This document shows, piece by piece, positions 1-8,679 of a DNA stretch of 34,916 nt. The first letter of the stretch is position 1; every line of letters begins with the position of its first letter. The stretch is from positions 1 to 34,916 of the forward strand of contig JAYUOV010000195.1 of the NCBI GenBank assembly GCA_043760535.1, written 5' to 3'. The notes below the pieces were generated by a model. That model was not told where the DNA came from. It searched no databases and worked only from the letters and a program-made list of their open reading frames with translations. The stretch comes from JAZKFT01 sp043760535. Its GTDB lineage: Bacteria > Bacteroidota > Bacteroidia > Chitinophagales > Chitinophagaceae. The translations under genes and the position numbers were made by a program.

Positions 1-403
1 CAAGCATCACACCTTGCTTATACACACTTTCGGGCTCGGTTATTATAGCCTTACTGCTAATGCGGTAAGTTTTTTTATTTATCAAAAATGTTTGAGATAC
101 ATAAAGCATAGGTACCTGCGCCAGCAATTCAGCATTCCATTCTCTTTTCACTTGTGTAGTGGTATTTGGCAAACCCTTGTCATATTTTATAAAACTATCA
201 ATATAAATATTATTTGGTTTATCAACTATTATATTACCTGCCCGTAGGCGTGAAGCCATCACAGTATTTACATTTTCCAGCCTAGCTATAAGCAATTGAA
301 ATGTGCTATTTTTCAGCGATTGGTACACCACCGTAATGCCAATGGCCAATACCACAATGGTAATGAGTGCATAACTTATGGTGTACTTGTAGTTGAGCTT
401 CAT
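1..403 (-). CDS. Sensor histidine kinase, N-terminal part (cut by window edge)
   Basis: This gene reads leftward from an ATG at 403 and is still open at base 1, so only about 134 N-terminal residues are visible. They begin MKLNYKYTISYALITIVV, a short basic start followed by one hydrophobic membrane segment at about residues 8-27. A mostly polar stretch then looks like the extracytoplasmic sensor region. No HisKA or ATPase domain is inside the window. The kinase assignment therefore rests on context: the start codon lies 3 nt after the stop of an OmpR-type response regulator on the same strand, a normal operon arrangement for a two-component pair. The signal sensed cannot be told. Another membrane-anchored partner protein is possible but less likely. 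Confidence 0.72.
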   Translation of the reverse strand, partial: MKLNYKYTISYALITIVVLAIGITVVYQSLKNSTFQLLIARLENVNTVMASRLRAGNIIVDKPNNIYIDSFIKYDKGLPNTTTQVKREWNAELLAQVPMLYVSQTFLINKKTYRISSKAIITEPESVYKQGVML

Positions 404-406
404 CGT

Positions 407-1087
407 TTAATTATATATCCCAAACCTATATCCCATGCCGTATACGGTAGCTATATAATCTTTACCTCCAGCGTCAGTAATTTTTTTTCTTAGGTTTTTC
501 ACGTGTTGATATACAAAATCTACGTTATCCAAATTGTCAGTATAGTCTCCCCATAAATGCTCTGCAATGGCTAATTTGCTAAGCACTCTTTTCGTGTTCG
601 TAATCATGTAAATAAGCAGATTTATTTCCTTTCGTGTTAAGGAAATGGGTATTTCATTGATACTACATTCCAGGGTTTGTAGGTTTATCGAAATTTCTTC
701 AAACTGCAGCCGTTTATCCGCCAGCGGATTTTTTCGTCGCATCACTGCCTTTATACGGCTATGCAACTCGGCCATGGGAAATGGTTTGGTAATGTAATCA
801 TCAGCTCCTTCATCTAGCCCCGTTATTTTATTATTAAGGGCATTTTGTGCAGATATAATAATCACATTCACTTCCAATCCTTCTTTACGTATTAATTTTA
901 GCAGGTTTAGCCCATCGCCGTCGGGCAGCATCATATCCAATATCACACAATCATAAGTGTAAAGAAATACTTTTTCTCTAGCTGCTGAAAACGTATGAGC
1001 TACTTCGCAAACATAGTTTTCTCTACTAAGATAGCTTGCAATAGTAGCAGCTAATTCCTCCGTATCTTCAATTAAAAGCAGCTTCAT
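407..1087 (-). CDS. OmpR/PhoB-family response regulator
   Basis: This is a DNA-binding response regulator of 226 aa, the usual length for the OmpR/PhoB class. The receiver domain (about 1-115) shows the acidic pair E7/D8, the phospho-acceptor D51 in the context VILDMMLPDGDG, S79 at the switch position and K101 in ITKPF. The C-terminal half (about 128-226) is a winged helix with the typical LTRKEINLL and GMGYRF segments. Phosphorylation by the kinase encoded immediately downstream is expected. The two genes are 3 nt apart, so they are probably co-transcribed and translationally coupled. A 32-nt AT-only palindrome lies 76-107 nt upstream of the start and could be an autoregulatory site (inference). 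The regulon cannot be read from the sequence. Confidence 0.95.
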   Translation of the reverse strand: MKLLLIEDTEELAATIASYLSRENYVCEVAHTFSAAREKVFLYTYDCVILDMMLPDGDGLNLLKLIRKEGLEVNVIIISAQNALNNKITGLDEGADDYITKPFPMAELHSRIKAVMRRKNPLADKRLQFEEISINLQTLECSINEIPISLTRKEINLLIYMITNTKRVLSKLAIAEHLWGDYTDNLDNVDFVYQHVKNLRKKITDAGGKDYIATVYGMGYRFGIYN

Positions 1088-1162
1088 GGCAAAGAAAATA
1101 ACATTTTAGGATGGTAAAAATAATGAGGGCTGTTTGGTAAAGCAAATAGATTTATACTATAT

Positions 1163-1194
1163 GTTTATATAATATTTATAAATAATATATAAAC
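1163..1194. promoter_or_regulatory. 32-nt AT-only near-perfect palindrome upstream of the response regulator
   Basis: The arms GTTTATATAATATTTA and TAAATAATATATAAAC are reverse complements of each other with one mismatched pair out of sixteen. The site is flanked by further A/T-rich DNA. It lies upstream of the leftward response-regulator gene, at a distance compatible with an operator. Function is inferred from position and symmetry only; a base-composition accident is possible, though 15 of 16 pairs is unusual. Confidence 0.4.
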
Positions 1195-1670
1195 AATAAC
1201 AGCCCATTCCAATACCCACACACTATGAAGTTTAGGTTACACATTAATACATTTTTTAATAATTTAATAATTACCATGGTAAAATACATGGCAATAAAAA
1301 GAATGCTGCGGTTGTGCGTTATTCTAGAATACGACCATGCTATACTTTGAACTTTTCTAAAAAACACAAATCTTCTGTTGAAGTGATGACTTGCACTAAA
1401 TATTTAAAGTCTTCATTGTTGTTCATTAAGAACATCTCCAAAAAACCTGTTCTCGTTTTTAGCCACCCTTTAAATTCCATTCAAAATAGGGTAAAGGAAA
1501 GTTATTAGAAGTGCTCCTTTTAGAGCTATTGATATTTGGGTAAACATTTTGCAATCTAATCTATAAATTAAAAAAATAGAAATTTCCACTTTTCTATTGC
1601 TTGCTTTTCCTAAAGACAAGGGTTTTACACAATTATTATTAATCCAAGAGAAAGCAATGTGTTTTTTTTA

Positions 1671-1790
1671 AACACGGATTTAATGGATATAACAGATACA
1701 CAAGGATTATTTTCAATAATAACTACATCCTATGAATTGGTGGTAAAAAGTTAATTTAATAAATTAGTGATTATCCATACAATCCGTGTT
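1671..1790. repeat. Inverted repeat with 'aacacggatt' ends
   Basis: Aacacggatt at 1671-1680 is matched exactly, inverted, by aatccgtgtt at 1781-1790. Looser similarity extends inward (tggatataa against ttatcca). The words resemble the 'cacggatt' spacer repeats common between genes in this phylum (general knowledge). No coding function is seen. Confidence 0.55.
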
Positions 1791-1852
1791 ATCAGTGTTT
1801 CCTAAGTTAATTACATTGGAGTTTTACTTCAAAATAAAACCCGCCAAAACCC

Positions 1853-1882
1853 TTGCCAGCATCACATAAAACCTTACTTTCG
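1853..1882 (+). promoter_or_regulatory. rpsA promoter (Bacteroidota type)
   Basis: TTG at 1853-1855 and TACTTTCG at 1875-1882 are separated by 19 nt, matching the Bacteroidota primary sigma pattern (TTG near -33, TAnnTTTG near -7) with one deviation. This would give a leader of about 30 nt before the S1 start codon. Confidence 0.65.
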
Positions 1883-1894
1883 CACCCCCGAAAT

Positions 1895-1915
1895 AATTAA
1901 ACCCTTCGGGTAATT
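1895..1915 (+). promoter_or_regulatory. Small hairpin in the rpsA leader next to the start codon
   Basis: AATT(AA)ACCC, loop TTC, GGGTAATT can form an 8-bp stem with a two-base bulge. It ends 2 nt before the ATG and lies inside the predicted short leader. It could control access to the start site of S1, whose synthesis is autoregulated in E. coli. That role here is inference. Confidence 0.35.
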
Positions 1916-1917
1916 TT

Positions 1918-3924
1918 ATGAGCGACGAACAAATTGTTAACCAAAACGCAGATGCACAGGAGAGTGCACCGGTGGCAGAAACAGCCGCTGATGTAACTAC
2001 TGCGACAACAAATGCACCTGTTGAGGAAACCCCGGTTTCCGAAATTCCGCAAGGCGGAATTGAAGCAGCCCCGGCTGTAGAAGAAACCATTGCAACTGTA
2101 ACCGAAGACGCTGCACCTGTTGTAGCAGAGCCTCAGGTGCCCGAAGTAGTGGCTGCACACGACGATTTTGATTGGAGTGTGGACAAGCGTAACGTTATTG
2201 CTTACACAGACGAAGAGCGTAACAAGTACGACAAAGTGTACGACGATACTTTTAAAAGTGTTGCCGACAACGAAATGGTAATAGGTCTCGTAGTAGGTCT
2301 TACCAAAACAGATGTGGTAGTGAACATCGGTTTTAAAAGCGATGGATTAATCGGTTTGAACGAATTCCGCGACATGGCCGTGAAAATTGGCGATGAAGTA
2401 GAAGTAATGGTAGTAGAAAAAGAAGACAGGCTTGGTAACCTGCACCTCAGCCGCAAACAAGCCCGTACTACACGTGCCTGGGAGCGTATTGTGGATGCAC
2501 ACAAAACCGGCATCATCGTTACTGGTACTGTTACCAGCAAAACTAAAGGTGGTCTTATTGTAGATGTTTTCGGTATGGAAACTTTCTTACCAGGTTCTCA
2601 GATAGATGTGAAGCCGGTAACAGACTACGATCAGTTTGTAAACAAAACCATGGAATTTAAAGTGGTGAAGGTGAACGAAACCATCAAGAATGCCGTAGTA
2701 TCCCACAAAGCCCTTATCGAAAGCGACATCGAAGCACAACGTGCCGAGATTATGAGCAAGCTGGAGAAAGGACAGGTGCTGGAAGGTACTATCAAGAACA
2801 TCACGGACTTTGGTGCGTTTATGGATCTTGGCGGACTGGATGGCTTGCTGTACATCACCGATATTAGCTGGGGCCGCATAAGCCACCCAAGCGAAATATT
2901 GAAACTGGATCAACGCTTAAATGTGGTGGTTCTGGATTTCGACGACGACAAAAAACGTATCAGCCTTGGTTTAAAACAACTGACTCCACACCCTTGGGAT
3001 GTGTTGCCTGAAGGCATTGGCGAAGGAAACGTGGTAAAAGGTAAAGTTGTAAATATTGAAGATTATGGTGCGTTCCTTGAGATCTACCCTGGTGTAGAAG
3101 GATTGGTACACGTAAGCGAAATCACTTGGGCCAACACGCCAATCAATGCTAAAGAATTCTTCAAACTGAATGATGAATATGAAGCCAAGATTGTAACACT
3201 TGACAAAGACAGCCGCAAAATGAGCTTGTCTATCAAGCAAATGACCAATGACCCATGGAATACCATCGAAGATAAATTCCCAATGGAAAGCCGCCATAAA
3301 GGAACCGTTAAAAACATTACTCCTTACGGCGTGTTTGTAGAACTGGAGCCTGGCATTGGTGGTATGATTCACATCAGCGATCTAAGCTGGTTAAAGCGTT
3401 TAAATCACCCAAGTGAATACGTTAAAACAAGCGAAAGCATTGATATAATTATCCTAAACATAGATAAGGATGGCCGCAAACTGCAATTGGGTCACAAGCA
3501 ACTGGAAGAAGATCCATGGAATGCACTTGGAGATACCTTTCCGATTGGAAGTGTACACGAAGCAACGGTTACCCGCAGGGATGATAAAGGTGCCATCGTT
3601 GGTTTACAATATGGTATCGAAGGTTTTGTACCGAAGCGTCATTTAATGAAAGAAGACGGCAAAGAAATTGTAGCAGAAGAAACAGCACAGTTCCAGGTTA
3701 TCGAATTCGATCGAAACGAAAAACGCATTGTACTTAGCCACACCCGCCTTTGGGAGATAGCTCAGCAAGAAGTAGTAGAAACCGAAAGAAAAGTGAAAGT
3801 AGCTGAAGCTGAAGTAACCAAAAAAGCAGTGAAGAGTATCCAGGCTAAAGTGGAAAAAGCAACAATGGGAGACCTTGGTGCTTTAGCCGACTTGAAGAAG
3901 AAACTGGAAGACGAGGGGAAATAG
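1918..3924 (+). CDS. rpsA: 30S ribosomal protein S1
   Basis: This is ribosomal protein S1, which binds mRNA on the small subunit and helps initiation on weak ribosome-binding sites. The protein is 668 aa. Residues 1 to about 85 form an acidic, Ala/Val/Glu/Pro-rich extension, then six S1 (OB-fold) repeats follow at roughly 118-188, 203-272, 288-358, 374-445, 460-531 and 545-612. Repeats 3-5 are the most canonical, with GTIKNITDFGAF, GKVVNIEDYGAF and GTVKNITPYGVF. The C-terminus is a charged, probably helical tail. The length and acidic N-terminal extension are what is expected of S1 from this phylum. The start is the first ATG after a good promoter and short leader. It is monocistronic here, followed by a repeat tract and a strong terminator. 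Confidence 0.97.
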   Translation: MSDEQIVNQNADAQESAPVAETAADVTTATTNAPVEETPVSEIPQGGIEAAPAVEETIATVTEDAAPVVAEPQVPEVVAAHDDFDWSVDKRNVIAYTDEERNKYDKVYDDTFKSVADNEMVIGLVVGLTKTDVVVNIGFKSDGLIGLNEFRDMAVKIGDEVEVMVVEKEDRLGNLHLSRKQARTTRAWERIVDAHKTGIIVTGTVTSKTKGGLIVDVFGMETFLPGSQIDVKPVTDYDQFVNKTMEFKVVKVNETIKNAVVSHKALIESDIEAQRAEIMSKLEKGQVLEGTIKNITDFGAFMDLGGLDGLLYITDISWGRISHPSEILKLDQRLNVVVLDFDDDKKRISLGLKQLTPHPWDVLPEGIGEGNVVKGKVVNIEDYGAFLEIYPGVEGLVHVSEITWANTPINAKEFFKLNDEYEAKIVTLDKDSRKMSLSIKQMTNDPWNTIEDKFPMESRHKGTVKNITPYGVFVELEPGIGGMIHISDLSWLKRLNHPSEYVKTSESIDIIILNIDKDGRKLQLGHKQLEEDPWNALGDTFPIGSVHEATVTRRDDKGAIVGLQYGIEGFVPKRHLMKEDGKEIVAEETAQFQVIEFDRNEKRIVLSHTRLWEIAQQEVVETERKVKVAEAEVTKKAVKSIQAKVEKATMGDLGALADLKKKLEDEGK

Positions 3925-4040
3925 TACTTAGTATTTAATATTTAGTATTTAGTATTTAGTACTTAGTATTTAGATATTAGTACAAAGACAAGAAGGAGCG
4001 TATTTAGTACTTAGATATTAGTATAAAGACAAGAAGAAGC
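3924..4040 (+). repeat. 'tatttag' tandem tract plus two 30-nt direct repeats
   Basis: After the rpsA stop, 'tatttag' and 'acttag' words recur several times up to about 3975. Two 30-nt copies then follow, at 3970-3999 and 4011-4040, identical at 28 of 30 positions with a period of 41. Each contains 'gatattagta.aaagacaag'. The tract is non-coding and sits between the stop codon and the terminator, so it would be transcribed as 3' UTR. Similar simple word repeats are common in spacers of this phylum. Confidence 0.7.
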
Positions 4041-4068
4041 CCGCCGATTAAATTCGGGGGGCTTTTTT
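4039..4068 (+). terminator. Rho-independent terminator of rpsA
   Basis: GCCCGCCGA and TCGGGGGGC pair with one mismatch around a TTAAAT-type loop, followed directly by six T residues. Confidence 0.75.
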
Positions 4069-4148
4069 GTTGGGTAAAAAAGGGTAGCAAAATTTTTGTT
4101 GGGTTTGTATAAGCTGTTTATTTTCCGTTTTTAAACCGTTATTAACCA

Positions 4149-5570
4149 ATGAAATTTCTTATCTCTTCTATTGTTTTCTTATTTGCCACAGGCACTTTAC
4201 CAGCCCAAAAAACCTGGAACAAAACTTTTGGCGACCGCCTGATAGGGGCTACCGGCATTGCAGTGGCTTCCGATGCAAAAGGGAACGGCTATTTTTTGGG
4301 GAACTTTAAAGGCAGTTTTGAATTTACGGACAATGGCATTAATTACCAGGCTACTTCTAACGACAAAAGCCTGGATATATACCTGATAAAAAAAGACTCA
4401 AATAACCGTGTGATATGGCTGAAACACTGGGGCGGCACCTATTACGACAGGGCTACGGGTATGCAGATAGACCCAAAAGGGGCCATACTGATTACCGGAG
4501 ATTTTGGGGGCACTACCGATTTGGAACCCGGGCCCGGTGTAAAGGCTTTTACAGTGCCCGAGGGCAAAAGCAGCAGTTTTTTTTTAAAACTAAATGAACA
4601 AGGCGAATTTATTTGGGCAAGGCAAATTACCAGCACCAATACAATCTATACAAGAGCCATAGCCACCAATAAAACTGGGGAGGTTTTTATTACCGGAAAT
4701 TTTTCGGGTGAAATGGTAGCCGGTAACGCCACACAACCTGCTACCATTAATAATCCTCAAAATTTTAAAAATATATTTGTACTTAAGCTAAAAGAAATGG
4801 CGAAACTATATGGGCCAAACAATTTGCCGGTACCGGCGAAAAACAAGGCCTTGGCATAGCCGCTGATAATAAGGGTGGCGTGGCATTATGCGGTTTTTTT
4901 AGCGGAATGCTTACAATGAGCGGTACCGGCCTAATAAGAACTTATGTAAACACTACCGGCATTAATTAGTACGATGGCTTTGTGGCCAGGCTCCATGCAA
5001 GCGGTAACGCATTATGGGTGAAACAATTTAGATCTAAAACATCGAACAACGAGTTTGCCGAAACGCTGAACGCTGTGGCAATAGATGCAAACGACGATGT
5101 AATAGTAACCGGCGGCTACCAGCAAACGATAAACTATACGCCTAACGGCCAGCCTGCTACCGCCGTAACTTCTAATGGAAAAGCAGATATTATACTAGCC
5201 AAACTGAGCAGTACCGGAAAAATAATTTGGGTAAAAAGCTATGGCGGCGTTGGTATCGATGCCGGGTACGCCATTGCAGTGGGCCCAGAAAACACTTTGC
5301 TGGTAACGGGTGTATTTGAAGGTAAATTTATATATAAAAACGCAGACATACAAAATGAACTAATAGGTGCCGGTGGCAAAGACATGTTCTTTATGTTTTT
5401 TTGTTACAGATGGAATATGCTTTGGTACAAGAAAGGGCTTTGGTAAAAATGATGATGAAGGCAATGGCATTACTATTTCTTACAGAAATGAAATACTACT
5501 TACCGGCAAGGCTCATATAAATAATAATGAAAACAGCGGCTTTAGTTTTATTATGAGTTTAATTTTCTGA
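4149..5570 (+). pseudogene. Decayed exported SBBP-like beta-propeller protein
   Basis: The start at 4149 gives a signal peptide (MKFLISSIVFLFATGTLPAQ) and repeats typical of secreted propellers: W-K-FG, D-GN-YFLGNF, GEFIWARQI, GKIIWVKSYGG. The first frame ends at 4859, but the same repeats continue in another frame from about 4796 (NGETIWAKQFAG), giving one frameshift. That frame meets a TAG at 4967-4969 (GIN-stop-YDGFVARL) and runs to 5446. The repeat consensus (LWYKK, then GFGKNDDEGNG) then needs another shift near 5435 to continue to 5570. With at least two frameshifts and one nonsense codon, the gene is dead unless the shifts are sequencing errors in the homopolymer runs. No T9SS sorting domain remains at the end. 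Intact relatives are repeat-rich cell-surface proteins of unknown ligand. Confidence 0.8.
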
Positions 5571-5597
5571 CAATATTTTTTTCTGTCACCCCATCTT

Positions 5598-6974
5598 TTA
5601 CTTTACTTTAATAGATCTTATACCCGTTTGCGGAACCGCACTGCCAGAGTTTTTTTTGTAGATAATGGCATTTTCAATGGTTTTGGCAATGATGTTATCC
5701 CAGCTAACGGGGCTGGCAAAAAAGCTGGATTCCCGTTGCAGTGCTTCTATAAAACTGGCTGTAAAATAGCCTCCTATTTTAGGTGTAGAGCCGGCTTTTT
5801 CCATGGGTTTGGTAGCTACAGAAATAACGTTTCCCTTTGCTTCCATAAAAAGTTTATTAAGCTTGCTTATATTTTTTATTGTGTACAGTCCTTTCATATT
5901 GCGGTTGCCAATATCGTAATCTTCGTTCGTTATGGGTCTTATAAGTGGCGTATTGGCGCCAATAGGATCGTTACACAAATCGCCAAGTATAATTTTGAGT
6001 CGTCCCGGCTTTTGAGATATAATACTGATCAGCTCGGAAACCGTTAATGAGTTATCTACTATTGCCTTCATGGCCGTTTTAAACTCCGCATCTGTTTTCC
6101 AATCTCTGCTAAAAGGTTCTTTTATGTATAATGCCATGTAAGGAAAAGAATCTTTCTGATCGTCCCACCGGCTGCCATGGCCGCTATACGAGAAAAACAC
6201 AATATCATTTGAACCCGGGTTCACTTCATCTAATTTGCTTAACAGTTTGGGTCTAGAAAAATCTTTAGAATCTATTAAATAAGGCTTAAACCCAATTTTT
6301 AATGAGTCGGCAATGGCCTTCATTTCTTTTCTCAGGTTGTCTCTGTCCACCCTACAAGATTCGCCTATATCTGCCTCCTCTGTATTGGCAGCAACAATAA
6401 AATGGAGAACCGGCTTTACCCTATACAGTGGCGGTATAAACCGATCCCTATTTTCGGTAAGGCCGCACATTACTTCTATGTCGTAAAAGTCGCCATCTCT
6501 TTCGGGATAAAACTCCAGCAGGTCGGCCTCTGTAATACCATTAAGTTTTAGTGGAAAGTATTTTGCCTTTCCATTTAAAGTGAAATCTATTACATCTCTG
6601 GTAGCCCATGGGCCCTTTTCGTTACTTTTTTGGGCACTGGTAAACCAAACAAAATTTTCGGGTATAAACTTTTCCCATACAGCCGAATCTCCGGCTATCA
6701 ACCGGGTAGGAGTGGTGTCGTTCTTCATTAGCAAATACGACTCCTTGTTTTTCGTTTTTCCGGTAGCAGAAGTATATTCCACATGTATTACATTAAAGCT
6801 GCTATCCGGGTTTTGAAACCGAACCCTCATGTAACAATTCCACGGATTAAAGTACACCATAAAGCAGTCGTACGCTACATCTTTATCATCTGTGTAGGCA
6901 ACAGAATAAAGTTTTTGAGAAAATGCATTGCTAAGTAAACATGTAATGATTGTAAATAAAAATAATCGTTTCAT
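5598..6974 (-). CDS. Exported caspase-like (peptidase C14) protein, copy 1
   Basis: This is a predicted exported cysteine protease of the caspase/metacaspase clan, 458 aa from the ATG at 6974. An upstream in-frame ATG at 7031 is possible, but the 6974 start puts a clean signal peptide first (MKRLFLFTIITCLLSNAFSQ). Residues about 21-185 form an N-terminal domain I do not recognise, opening with YSVAYTDDKDVAYDC. The caspase fold starts near VLHFIVAANT (189-198). The catalytic His is H266 in FSYSGHG, and the probable catalytic Cys is C334 in ILGDLCND. The C-terminal part contains GGYFTASFIEAL. There is no sorting domain or membrane anchor. The next gene upstream is a full-length paralogue, so the pair arose by tandem duplication. 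Substrate and role are unknown. Confidence 0.85.
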   Translation of the reverse strand: MKRLFLFTIITCLLSNAFSQKLYSVAYTDDKDVAYDCFMVYFNPWNCYMRVRFQNPDSSFNVIHVEYTSATGKTKNKESYLLMKNDTTPTRLIAGDSAVWEKFIPENFVWFTSAQKSNEKGPWATRDVIDFTLNGKAKYFPLKLNGITEADLLEFYPERDGDFYDIEVMCGLTENRDRFIPPLYRVKPVLHFIVAANTEEADIGESCRVDRDNLRKEMKAIADSLKIGFKPYLIDSKDFSRPKLLSKLDEVNPGSNDIVFFSYSGHGSRWDDQKDSFPYMALYIKEPFSRDWKTDAEFKTAMKAIVDNSLTVSELISIISQKPGRLKIILGDLCNDPIGANTPLIRPITNEDYDIGNRNMKGLYTIKNISKLNKLFMEAKGNVISVATKPMEKAGSTPKIGGYFTASFIEALQRESSFFASPVSWDNIIAKTIENAIIYKKNSGSAVPQTGIRSIKVK

Positions 6975-7019
6975 AAGTTTTTTTTGGGGGCAGAAAACAA
7001 CATCATTAATTTTAATTAA

Positions 7020-7140
7020 AACAATTTTCACCGCAGAGGCGCAGTGAAAAATGAGATACGCAGAGACATTTGATTCTAAATTTCACCTCATGTTGCAATT
7101 TCTCTGCGTTTCTCTCCTACTCTTTATCGCTGCAGTAAAA
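7020..7140. repeat. 'cgcagaga' inverted repeat between the caspase-like genes
   Basis: Acgcagaga at 7058-7066 is matched, inverted, by tctctgcgt at 7101-7109. The similarity extends to about 14 of 16 positions (gagatacgcagagaca against gagaaacgcagagaaa). Outer words (ttttcaccgcagagg, and tgcagtaaaa at the other end) extend the dyad. Such 'cgcagag' spacers recur in Bacteroidota genomes (general knowledge). This one fills the spacer between two paralogues. Confidence 0.6.
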
Positions 7141-7147
7141 TGTACCA

Positions 7148-8536
7148 CTACTCCTTGATACTTAAAAATCGCATCCCGTTTTGCACTGCATCGGGGCTTG
7201 CATTTTGGCGGTAAATCAATGCCTGATCTATGGTTTTGGTAATAATGTTTTCCCAGGTGGTGGCAGGCTTGTTATAGGTACCAGCAAGCCTTAGGGCTTC
7301 TACAAAACTGGCGGTGTAATAGCCACCTGCTGTTTTATTGCCAGATGCTTTTTCGGTAGGCTTTGCTGCACAGGAAAGTAGGCTGCCTGTAGCATCAATA
7401 AACAGCTTTCTCAATTTTACCGGATCCCTTCTAATGATTTCGGTGCTGCTTCTAAGTGCATCGCCAAAATTCAAAATATTTTCTAGATCTACAGGCTTTG
7501 CTGCGCCCAATTCGGTATTGCATAAGTCGCCAAGTACTATATTTAATCTTGCACCTTTCTTTTGTATCAGCTGGTTTACTTCACTTATACTCAATGAGTT
7601 TAGCTCAACAATCCGTTTAAGTAATTCGTACTCTGCCTGGTTTTTTACGTCCTCATTATAGGGCGTAGTTACCCATAATTGCATAAAAGGATATGGGTCT
7701 TTCTGATTGTTCCATCGGGCACCATGGCCGCTGTAGCTAAAAATGATAATATCGTTAGGTGTAGCTATTACCTGATCTATTTTGGCCAGTAAATTCTTTC
7801 TGCTAAAGTCTTTTTCGTTAGTGGCATTTATTATGTAGGGCTTTAATACAATGCCCATCGATCCGGTAATCCCCTTTAATTCCTTTAGCAGGTTTTCTTC
7901 ATCTTTAGCACAAGAAGGGCCTATTTTTGGGTCACCGGTATTGGCTGCCATAATAAAATGAAGGGTAGGGATATTTTTTAACGGGGGCAGCCCTTCATCC
8001 GCTTTAAGGTTAAGGCCGGCAATTATTTTAAGGGCTTCGTATTCTTCATCGCCTTCTACAAAATATGGCTTTAGCCTGCCTTTGGTTATATCCAGCATAC
8101 TTATCTGCTCACACAGCTCCACCTTTCTTTTGTTGGTAAATTTTATATAGTCTGTAGTTATGTACAAAGGGTTGGTGGCACTCATTTTGCCCTTGGCGGC
8201 ATACCATATAAAACAGGGAGCCACAAAGCCGGGCTGCATTTGTCCCGAAAGAAACGTAATGGCAGAGCCGTACATAGATTCGGCCTTAAAATGCAGAAAC
8301 TCCTCGCCGCCTGTTTTGGTTGTAATAGGCCACGACTGATACTTCATTTCCACCAGATATTTTTTTTTGTTTGCCGTAAACTGCATCCGGATGCTGAGTT
8401 TTGCCTTACTGTCTTCTACCAGCAGGCAATCGTATTTTATACCATTCTTGCCGGTATATTTTACATTATAAAAATCCTGGCTTTTTGCCGAAAGGCAAAA
8501 ACTAATGAGTGTGATAAATAAATAAAATAACCGCAT
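7148..8536 (-). CDS. Exported caspase-like (peptidase C14) protein, copy 2
   Basis: This 462-aa protein has the same architecture as its downstream neighbour. It has a signal peptide (MRLFYLFITLISFCLSAKSQ), an unrecognised N-terminal domain opening YNVKYTGKNGIKYDCLL, and a C-terminal caspase-like domain starting near TLHFIMAANT (191-200). The catalytic His is H271 in FSYSGHG and the probable catalytic Cys is C339 in VLGDLCNT. The conserved C-terminal block reads SCAAKPTEKASGN then GGYYTASFVEAL. Both catalytic motifs are intact, so it is probably an active protease. The YDC motif in the N-terminal domain and the whole C-terminal block are shared with copy 1 and with the collapsed copy to its right. 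An exported location is inferred from the signal peptide. The target is unknown. Confidence 0.86.
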   Translation of the reverse strand: MRLFYLFITLISFCLSAKSQDFYNVKYTGKNGIKYDCLLVEDSKAKLSIRMQFTANKKKYLVEMKYQSWPITTKTGGEEFLHFKAESMYGSAITFLSGQMQPGFVAPCFIWYAAKGKMSATNPLYITTDYIKFTNKRKVELCEQISMLDITKGRLKPYFVEGDEEYEALKIIAGLNLKADEGLPPLKNIPTLHFIMAANTGDPKIGPSCAKDEENLLKELKGITGSMGIVLKPYIINATNEKDFSRKNLLAKIDQVIATPNDIIIFSYSGHGARWNNQKDPYPFMQLWVTTPYNEDVKNQAEYELLKRIVELNSLSISEVNQLIQKKGARLNIVLGDLCNTELGAAKPVDLENILNFGDALRSSTEIIRRDPVKLRKLFIDATGSLLSCAAKPTEKASGNKTAGGYYTASFVEALRLAGTYNKPATTWENIITKTIDQALIYRQNASPDAVQNGMRFLSIKE

Positions 8537-8679
8537 GGTAAAGGTTTAAGTGTTTGCAATACAGGCAATAAAAATACGCTGATAAACGAACATATTACAA
8601 TGTAGGGGTTGCATTAATAATGGCAAGGCATAAAAGCATTTTGTTTCGCACCATTATTTCTTTGGGGTCTTCTATAATT

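Larger units (their letters stand above)
1088..1852. other. AT-rich divergent intergenic region, no gene seen
   Basis: About 830 bases separate the leftward response regulator from rightward rpsA. Short open frames here lack protein-like composition and any family resemblance. The visible structure is the AT palindrome at 1163-1194 and the dyad at 1671-1790, which are listed separately. Confidence 0.6.

Noticed and set aside
1314..1508. Short open frames in the spacer before rpsA
   Set aside because: AT-driven frames without signal sequence, motif or promoter.
3924..4040. CRISPR-like array
   Set aside because: Only two 30-nt units with an 11-nt spacer, otherwise simple word repeats; no cas genes.
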